Assembly (NCBI GenBank): GCA_023387715.1
Contig: JAEWHQ010000258.1
Coordinates: 1-5,536 of the forward strand
DNA: 5,536 nucleotides
From: Pseudomonadota bacterium
Lineage (GTDB): Bacteria; Pseudomonadota; Alphaproteobacteria; Rhizobiales; Rhizobiaceae
Direction: 5' to 3'
Position numbers and translations under genes: made by a program. The notes beneath the pieces were generated by a model. The model did not search any database. It had not been told where the DNA came from and saw only the letters and a list, made by a program, of their open reading frames with translations. Each line of letters starts with the position of its first letter. The first letter of the stretch is position 1. Of this stretch, positions 1 through 3,816 are shown one piece after another.

Positions 1-2
1 GG

Positions 3-86
3 ATTGAGGCGGGCGTCTGCCGGATGTGCGATCGCTTTCGTCTGCACGAAAATCATCATGGTCATTTTTCGGTTTTGAGCCGCTAA
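3..86 (+). CDS. C-terminal end of an unidentified plus-strand protein (partial)
   Basis: The reading frame is open from the window edge to a TAA at 84-86, giving the last 27 residues of a protein whose start lies outside. The tail contains a CRMCDR motif and, ten residues on, a HENHHGH run, so a small Cys/His metal-binding end is conceivable. Its residue content (R, H, C rich) is unusual for random DNA but far too short to assign a family. Support for the plus strand comes from the hairpin that overlaps the stop codon and from the convergent arrangement with the outer membrane protein gene. The opposite strand is also open from an ATG at 65 to the window edge, so the assignment is uncertain. 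I do not recognise the product. Confidence 0.4.
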   Translation: MEAGVCRMCDRFRLHENHHGHFSVLSR

Positions 87-98
87 AGCTCGGCTCAA
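75..98 (+). terminator. Hairpin at the stop codon, possible weak terminator
   Basis: TTGAGCCG (75-82) and CGGCTCAA (91-98) form a perfect 8-bp stem with an 8-nt loop that contains the TAA stop. A T-rich stretch (TTGTTATTATTTTTA) follows on the plus strand after a 5-nt gap, while the minus-strand side has no T-tract. This suggests an intrinsic terminator of weak to moderate quality for the upstream plus-strand gene. Confidence 0.35.
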
Positions 99-229
99 TG
101 CGATTGTTATTATTTTTACGTGACGACATGCGTGATCAGATTCTGTCCGGCTAATAATTTTTGTCTGCTGTGTATGATAATTGCGGCAGTTTAAAGGGGG
201 GTAAACAGAAGAAATTGATTTATCGCTAT
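99..229. other. Intergenic stretch with no supported feature
   Basis: This gap lies between two convergent genes. I see no open frame of useful length with a ribosome binding site, no strong inverted repeat and no RNA gene. A G6 run followed by TAAACAG (about 196-209) is the only notable composition feature. Confidence 0.6.
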
Positions 230-279
230 GGTTGATAAAATAAACCTGCCCTGATCATGGAGGTGCTGATCAAGGCAGG
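230..279 (-). terminator. Intrinsic terminator of the outer membrane protein gene
   Basis: Arms at 245-257 and 267-279 pair over 13 positions around a 9-nt loop. The single non-matching position becomes a U-G wobble in the minus-strand RNA, so the stem is continuous. Read on the minus strand, it is followed directly by TTTATTTTATC. This is a good Rho-independent terminator 27 bases after the stop codon of the gene at 306-1001. On the plus strand the same position is a C-A mismatch and there is no clean T-tract, so it works mainly in the minus direction. Confidence 0.85.
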
Positions 280-286
280 CTTTGAG

Positions 287-306
287 AGATGTGAACGCTC
301 ACATCT
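287..306 (-). other. Perfect hairpin directly after the omp stop codon
   Basis: AGATGTGA (287-294) and TCACATCT (299-306) form a perfect 8-bp stem with a 4-nt loop. It begins at the last base of the TAA stop and precedes the intrinsic terminator. It has no T-tract of its own, so a 3'-end stabilising or processing hairpin is more likely than a second terminator. Confidence 0.55.
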
Positions 307-1001
307 TAAAAACGATAGGCGACACCAATGCGGAATTCGTCCGTTTTGACCTTGGTTTTATAGTTAAAATTATCAATGGCGAATGTTTTGCGGCCATAAT
401 CCGTATGACGGTATTCAAGGCGCAAGGTCGTATTACTGGCCAGCGCATAATCAACACCTGCCCCTGCTGTCCAACCGGTCATGTTGTTGCGGTCGCTTTG
501 ATAATTGTAATTGGCGTCATAGATGGAATTTTTAATTCGGGCAGTGGCAACACCACCGGCGATGTAAGGCATCCAGCGATCCATCGCATAGCCGAGACGC
601 GCACGCAGGGCTGCTGACCATTCCAGCTTGCTCTCATGGTTGATGTCGCGGGTAGCGTTGGGATTAAGAAAAACCGAGTAAGCATTGTTCTGGCGGGCAC
701 CATTATAGGTGAGGTCGGCATCAACGCCGAGGATCATATTGTTCCAGAACTCGAAATTATAGCCGCCATAAATGCCGCCCAAAAGACCATCGGATTTGTG
801 GCGCATATGATATTGGCCATCGAAACGCTCTTTGAAACGCGCGTTCTGATAGCCGGTTTCAAAACCCAGATATCCGCCCGTCCATGAGTGGCTGTTTTCA
901 AAGGCAACCGGCATAATCTCATGGTGCATAATCGCATCAGCAGCATGGGCTGTGTAGGATGTGGCTGTAAGAATTGCGGCCGTGATCAATAGTTTTTTCA
1001 T
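306..1001 (-). CDS. Omp25/Omp31/Hbp-family outer membrane beta-barrel protein
   Basis: This encodes a 231-residue secreted beta-barrel protein of the outer membrane. Residues 1-20 are a signal peptide (MKKLL start, hydrophobic core, AHA cleavage site before ADA). The mature N-terminus carries the SWTGGYLG motif (39-46), which in Brucella Omp25/Omp31 and Bartonella hemin-binding proteins (Hbp) opens the first strand after a short leader. Later strands show GGIYGGYNF (75-83), ILGVDADL (90-97), WSAALRARLGYA (128-139), WMPYIAGGVA (143-152), GWTAGAGVDYAL (177-188) and TLRLEYRHTDYG (192-203). The chain ends in VAYRF, with the terminal Phe typical of BAM-dependent outer membrane proteins. Length fits the family (about 210-250). 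The start at 1001 has a GAGG ribosome binding site 5 bases upstream. Family members are abundant surface proteins, and some bind heme. Heme binding here is not shown by the sequence. Confidence 0.9.
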   Translation of the reverse strand: MKKLLITAAILTATSYTAHAADAIMHHEIMPVAFENSHSWTGGYLGFETGYQNARFKERFDGQYHMRHKSDGLLGGIYGGYNFEFWNNMILGVDADLTYNGARQNNAYSVFLNPNATRDINHESKLEWSAALRARLGYAMDRWMPYIAGGVATARIKNSIYDANYNYQSDRNNMTGWTAGAGVDYALASNTTLRLEYRHTDYGRKTFAIDNFNYKTKVKTDEFRIGVAYRF

Positions 1002-1151
1002 GAAAACCTCAGCTGTTAAAAATATTTTTTGGTTAGGTAATGAAGCTATGGTCTCATGTGTTGTCGTTTATGTATGTAGTATTAATGTAACATGACTTTA
1101 ATTGTTCATTGTATTAATCTTATGTATTTTATTTATAGATCACTGATTGGG

Positions 1152-1180
1152 AATTTAATTAAATATATTGTTATTTTCAA
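1152..1180 (-). promoter_or_regulatory. Candidate sigma-70 promoter for the omp gene
   Basis: On the minus strand TTGAAA (1180-1175) is followed after exactly 17 bases by TAAATT (1157-1152). Relative to the housekeeping consensus this is 5/6 and 4/6. Transcription would begin near 1145 and leave a leader of about 144 nt. The sequence is so AT-rich that chance matches are likely, which keeps confidence low. Confidence 0.3.
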
Positions 1181-1205
1181 TAATATTAATTTTAAGAAAT
1201 ATTAT
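1180..1205. repeat. AT-only inverted repeat upstream of the candidate omp promoter
   Basis: ATAATATT (1180-1187) and AATATTAT (1198-1205) are exact inverted copies separated by 10 bases. The element abuts the candidate -35 box, the position expected of an operator or activator site. Low sequence complexity means it could be fortuitous. Confidence 0.3.
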
Positions 1206-1214
1206 ATAGAAATG

Positions 1215-1251
1215 AAAAAAAAGGCGGCAGAGTTGCTCTCTGCCGCCTTTT
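1215..1251 (-). terminator. Strong intrinsic terminator of the M20-rnd operon
   Basis: GGCGGCAGAG (1223-1232) and CTCTGCCGCC (1238-1247) form a perfect 10-bp GC-rich stem with a 5-nt loop, extended by four A-T pairs. In the minus-strand RNA the stem is followed by eight U residues (1222 to 1215). It lies 33 bases beyond the RNase D stop codon. The plus strand has only four T after the stem, so any action in the other direction would be weaker. Confidence 0.92.
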
Positions 1252-1284
1252 GCTGATTCTGTTGAGTGTTCTTAAGGGCGCGCA

Positions 1285-1902
1285 TCAGGCGTGTGAGAAA
1301 ATATCCTGTTCATCCCAGCCCATCAGATCGAGTTCTGCGCGGGTTGGCAGAAACTTGAAGCATTCTGCGGCTTGTTTCTGGCGGCCTTCACGTTCCAGTC
1401 TCTGTTCGAGAATGGTTTTGAGACGGTGCAGATAAAGCACGTCAGAAGCAGCATATTCCAGCTGTGCCTGGGAAAGCGTTTCTGCTGCCCAGTCGGAAGA
1501 CTGCTGCTGTTTGGAAATGGAAACATCCAGCAGCTCGCCGCAAATTTCTTTCAGGCCGTGGCGGTCTGTATAGGTGCGGGTCAGTTTTGACGCAATTTTG
1601 GTGCAGAAAACCGGCAGCGGCATGACGCCGAAAGTGTGATAAAGCACAGCAATATCAAAGCGGCCAAAGTGGAAGATCTTGGTGATATTGTCATCGCCCA
1701 AAAGCTTGATCAGGTTGGGAGCCTGTTTTTGCCCCTTTTCAATCTGGATAATATCGGCTGTGCCGTCACCTGGCGAAATCTGCACCACGCATATGCGGTC
1801 GCGCAGTGGGTTGAGCCCCAGAGTTTCGGTGTCGATAGCAACGGAATCCACCTGATAATTGCTTAAATCAGGCAGATCGTTTTTGTGAAAGCGAATAGTC
1901 AT
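1285..1902 (-). CDS. rnd: RNase D-like 3'-5' exoribonuclease (short form)
   Basis: This is a 205-residue cytoplasmic exonuclease of the DEDDy superfamily, which removes nucleotides from the 3' ends of structured RNAs such as tRNA precursors with two metal ions. Motif I is DTE (D24, E26), motif II is in HFGRFD (D83) and motif III is YAASD (Y150, D154), so all catalytic residues are present. Classical E. coli RNase D is about 375 residues because it adds HRDC domains. This protein stops soon after the nuclease domain, as is common for alphaproteobacterial homologues. I chose the ATG at 1902 because the protein then begins MTIRFHKNDLP. The frame stays open 60 bases further, but that extension would overlap the upstream peptidase gene. 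The ribosome binding site is weak (AAAAAGAAACGG). It lies 23 bases after the M20 stop codon, so it is probably co-transcribed and perhaps partly reinitiated. Confidence 0.9.
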   Translation of the reverse strand: MTIRFHKNDLPDLSNYQVDSVAIDTETLGLNPLRDRICVVQISPGDGTADIIQIEKGQKQAPNLIKLLGDDNITKIFHFGRFDIAVLYHTFGVMPLPVFCTKIASKLTRTYTDRHGLKEICGELLDVSISKQQQSSDWAAETLSQAQLEYAASDVLYLHRLKTILEQRLEREGRQKQAAECFKFLPTRAELDLMGWDEQDIFSHA

Positions 1903-1925
1903 TGCATGCCGTTTCTTTTTAAGGG

Positions 1926-3323
1926 TTATTTTTGTGCCAGGGCGTTTAGAATGCGAGCCCATGAGCGCTGCCCCTTATGGAAGGAAGTGATTTCGTATTT
2001 TTCGTTTGGTGAATGGATGCGGTCATCTTCAAGACCAAAACCAACCAGCAGCGATTCCATGCCCAGATAGGTGTCGAAGTCACCAACGATCGGAATAGAG
2101 CCGCCCATGGCGGTGAGAACTGCCGGATTTGGCCATTCGTCGGACAAGGCGTCTTTGGCTTTGTTGACGAGGGATGAATCATAAGGCAGCTGAATAGCTG
2201 GCGAGCCGCCGTGATTGGCAAATTCTGCGCGGCAATCAGCTGGCAATCTGTCGAGGACAAACTGATGGAAAGCAGCGCGGATTTTTTCCGGATCTTGCTT
2301 ATGGACAAGACGGAAGGAGATTTTAGCAGAAGCCTGTGCCGCAATGACAGTTTTGAAGCCATCGCCTGTATAGCCGCCGGTGATGCCGTTAACCTCAGCA
2401 GTCGGGCGCGCCCATGTCAGCTCCAGCACGCTGCGGCCTTTTTCACCGCTTGGAACGGAAAGGCCGATAGGGCCTAAGAAGTTTTCAGCGGTGCGACCGA
2501 GATTGTCCCATGATTGCAGGATTTGCGATGGTGTTTCTTCAACGCCGTCATAAAAACCCGGAATGGTGATATGGCCGTTTTCATCATGAATATCGGCAAC
2601 GATCTTGCTCAAAATATGGATAGGATTGGCGGCCGCGCCACCAAAGGAGCCGGAATGCAAATCGCGGTCGGCTGCAAAAACAGTGACTTCTGTGCCAACA
2701 AGGCCGCGAAGGCCTACAGAAATTGCCGGTGTTTTTTCGTCCCACATGCCGGTGTCGCAAACAAGTGCGCAATCGGCTTTCAGTTCTTGTTTGTTTTGTT
2801 CCAGAAACGGCTTCAAAGATGGTGAGCCGGATTCTTCTTCACCTTCAAACAGAATGGTCACTTTAACCGGCAATTTGCCATGCACGGCTTTATAAGCGCG
2901 GCAGGCTTCCACGAAAGTCATCAGCTGGCCTTTGTCGTCAGAGGTGCCGCGACCGGTCATGATTTTGCGGCCATTGCCCATATCTTTGACGGCTGGTGCA
3001 AACGGATCATTTTCCCAAAGGTTGAGCGGATCAACAGGCTGCACGTCATAATGGCCATAGAAAAGCACATGCGGTGCATCATCTGTCGGGCCTTCATGAT
3101 GGGCAACAACCATCGGGTGACCCGGTGTGTCGCGAACGCTTGCATCAAAACCGATTGATTGCAGATCTTTGACCAGCCACTCGGCGGCCTGACGGCAATC
3201 AGCTTTAAAAGCCGGATCGGTGGAAATGGATTTGATGCGCAGCAGATCGAACAAATGCTCAACACTGGCGTCAAAACTGGTATCAATATGCGACAAAACT
3301 GGATCGAGAGCGATTGTTGACAT
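1926..3323 (-). CDS. M20 family metallo-dipeptidase
   Basis: This is a 465-residue cytoplasmic zinc peptidase of the M20/M25/M40 family, closest in motif pattern to CNDP/PepV-like dipeptidases. Visible residues include the metal ligand H91 and catalytic D93 in GHYDVQP, bridging D129 in GRGTSDDKG, the EEESGS segment with base E163 and ligand E164, D190 in VCDTG, and the last ligand H437 in IHSPNEK. H223 in LHSGSFGG lies in the lid/dimerisation domain (about 205-325), where it completes the partner active site in the family. Length matches the family. The ATG at 3323 is preceded by AGG with 7 bases of spacing. An upstream in-frame extension of 39 codons runs through a palindrome and has no family-like sequence, so it was not used. 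It is the first gene of an operon with RNase D. The exact substrate cannot be read from the sequence. ArgE/DapE-like deacylase activity is an alternative but less fitting. Confidence 0.93.
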   Translation of the reverse strand: MSTIALDPVLSHIDTSFDASVEHLFDLLRIKSISTDPAFKADCRQAAEWLVKDLQSIGFDASVRDTPGHPMVVAHHEGPTDDAPHVLFYGHYDVQPVDPLNLWENDPFAPAVKDMGNGRKIMTGRGTSDDKGQLMTFVEACRAYKAVHGKLPVKVTILFEGEEESGSPSLKPFLEQNKQELKADCALVCDTGMWDEKTPAISVGLRGLVGTEVTVFAADRDLHSGSFGGAAANPIHILSKIVADIHDENGHITIPGFYDGVEETPSQILQSWDNLGRTAENFLGPIGLSVPSGEKGRSVLELTWARPTAEVNGITGGYTGDGFKTVIAAQASAKISFRLVHKQDPEKIRAAFHQFVLDRLPADCRAEFANHGGSPAIQLPYDSSLVNKAKDALSDEWPNPAVLTAMGGSIPIVGDFDTYLGMESLLVGFGLEDDRIHSPNEKYEITSFHKGQRSWARILNALAQK

Positions 3324-3360
3324 TGCAAAGCCTGACTTGATGTTAAATTCGGTTCGGGAA

Positions 3361-3404
3361 TTAGAGCGCCGTGTGCCAAGCTTGGTACACAAAGGTCGCT
3401 CTAA
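3361..3404. repeat. 44-bp interrupted palindrome before the M20 gene
   Basis: Outer arms TTAGAGCG (3361-3368) and CGCTCTAA (3397-3404) are exact inverted copies. Between them a second inverted repeat, GTGT-G-CCAAG / CTTGG-T-ACAC (3371-3390), is centred on the 10-bp palindrome CCAAGCTTGG. In plus-strand RNA the one odd pair is a G-U wobble, while in minus-strand RNA it is an A-C mismatch. It sits 37 bases before the peptidase start. It could be a leader hairpin, an operator, or a remnant of a dispersed Rhizobiales intergenic palindrome, many of which begin with TTAGAGC (from memory). Confidence 0.6.
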
Positions 3405-3508
3405 TCTGATTTGGACGTTCAAAAACAAGAGGCCTGACACTACAGCAAGGTGTCGTTACGCTGCAAGGATGAAAGCGCTACGCATTTGCTTTAAGCTGTG
3501 AAGGGGAG

Positions 3509-3563
3509 AAAAAGTGTACTGACCGTCGTGGCGAGGGGGAAGGGCCACAACGGTCGTACTCTC
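3509..3563 (-). terminator. Intrinsic terminator of the small RNA
   Basis: GACCGTCGTGGC (3521-3532) and GCCACAACGGTC (3544-3555) form a 12-bp stem with an 11-nt loop. The single mismatch on the plus strand is a G-U wobble in minus RNA, which favours the minus direction. GTAC/GTAC (3516-3519 with 3556-3559) extends the stem past a one-base bulge, and three further pairs follow a mismatch. The base of the stem runs into five U residues (3513 to 3509). Confidence 0.7.
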
Positions 3564-3651
3564 AAGTCGCCTATTTCCCGAAAGGGGTGGGGGAAATGGC
3601 TTTGGTCAGCTTTAGTTGGGGGAAAAGCTGACGATCAACAGTGTGTTGATG
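3509..3651 (-). ncRNA. Probable trans-acting small RNA, alpha-r7 (Smr7C)-like
   Basis: The minus strand of the polA/M20 intergenic region folds into four successive hairpins. In transcript order they are: ATCAACA/TGTTGAT with a 3-nt loop (3650-3634), a 9-bp stem GTCAGCTTT/AAAGCTGAC (3632-3605), a stem of 7 Watson-Crick pairs (ATTTCCC/GGGAAAT) at 3599-3571 and a long terminator stem (3563-3512) ending in U5. In the minus RNA, loops two to four read TCCCCCAACT, CCACCCCTTTC and CCTTCCCCCTC, all C-rich. No protein frame explains these structures. The 5' end is inferred from a candidate promoter and the 3' end from the U-tract, giving about 143 nt. I recall the Rhizobiales alpha-r7 family (Smr7C of Sinorhizobium meliloti) as about 134-159 nt and adjacent to polA, which fits. 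That family match is memory-based and untested. It is transcribed divergently from polA and in the same direction as the M20 gene. Confidence 0.75.
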
Positions 3652-3657
3652 ACAGTG

Positions 3658-3686
3658 AATTCACCATGGAATCATGTCCTTTCAAG
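3658..3686 (-). promoter_or_regulatory. Candidate promoter of the small RNA
   Basis: On the minus strand CTTGAA (3686-3681) is followed after 17 bases by TGAATT (3663-3658). The -35 element matches the CTTGAC type reported for Rhizobiales sRNA promoters at five of six positions. The -10 element is poor (3/6 to TATAAT). A start near 3651 would place the first hairpin at the 5' end of the RNA. The spacer contains a GAATC (GANTC) site at 3669-3673. Confidence 0.4.
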
Positions 3687-3687
3687 G

Positions 3688-3703
3688 GCGAAATTGCGAA
3701 ATT
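3688..3703. repeat. Tandem GCGAAATT repeat between the divergent promoters
   Basis: GCGAAATT occurs twice in direct tandem (3688-3695 and 3696-3703), with a shorter GCGAAA at 3727-3732 just before the polA -10 box. The repeats lie between the candidate -35 of the small RNA and the candidate polA promoter, a fitting place for a shared regulator, though no known binding consensus is recognised. Confidence 0.45.
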
Positions 3704-3712
3704 TCATTGTCG

Positions 3713-3740
3713 CTTTGGGTGCTTTTGCGAAAAATATAAT
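3713..3740 (+). promoter_or_regulatory. Candidate polA promoter
   Basis: TATAAT (3735-3740) is an exact -10 consensus in an A-rich context. The best-placed -35 is CTTTGG (3713-3718) with a 16-base spacer, which is weak. Transcription would begin near 3747 and give a leader of about 70 nt before the polA ATG. Confidence 0.45.
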
Positions 3741-3754
3741 CATATGCGTGGATG

Positions 3755-3794
3755 GGGCGTGAAGATCATCAAGGATTTATTTCTTTTCACGTCC
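3755..3794 (+). promoter_or_regulatory. Hairpin in the polA leader
   Basis: GGGCGTGAAGA (3755-3765) can pair with TTTTCACGTCC (3784-3794) over 11 positions, two of them G-U wobbles. The 18-nt loop contains AAGGA. The stem ends 22 bases before the polA start codon, inside the predicted leader. It is not followed by an uninterrupted T-tract, so it is not an obvious terminator. A role in translation or RNA stability is possible but unproven. Confidence 0.4.
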
Positions 3795-3816
3795 GTTTGC
3801 TTTAAGACTTTGAACC

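Larger units (their letters stand above)
1002..1214 (-). promoter_or_regulatory. AT-rich promoter and leader region of the omp gene
   Basis: Between the omp start and the terminator of the neighbouring operon lie about 210 bases with no reading frame of interest. From 1021 to 1210 only about 20% of bases are G or C, far below the flanking genes. The region holds a 12-bp palindrome ATTTAATTAAAT (1153-1164), an inverted repeat (1180-1205) and a direct repeat of GTATTAAT (1079-1086 and 1111-1118). Long AT-rich upstream regions are known for the related Bartonella hbp genes, where iron/heme regulators such as Irr act. No clear Irr or RirA consensus box is visible here. Confidence 0.6.

Noticed and set aside
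1..65. Minus-strand gene beginning with ATG at 65 and running off the left edge
   Set aside because: The frame is open for only 21 codons, there is no ribosome binding site before the ATG, and the hairpin at 75-98 better suits the end of a plus-strand gene. It is not fully excluded.
282..617. A 111-codon plus-strand open frame antisense to the omp gene
   Set aside because: It begins inside the 3' hairpin, has no ribosome binding site and mirrors the codon pattern of the beta-barrel gene on the other strand.
1903..1962. Upstream 20-codon extension of RNase D overlapping the M20 gene
   Set aside because: The extension is Lys/Arg/Ser-rich, not family-like, and would overlap the M20 coding end. 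MTIRFHKNDLP is the natural beginning.
3324..3440. Upstream 39-codon extension of the M20 peptidase
   Set aside because: The added residues run through the nested palindrome and do not look like the family N-terminus. The ATG at 3323 has an AGG ribosome binding site at normal spacing.
3434..3452. Small hairpin GACAC/GTGTC between the sRNA terminator and the M20 palindrome
   Set aside because: Only 5 bp with a 9-nt loop, no T-tract and no connection to a gene boundary, so it is not distinguishable from chance.
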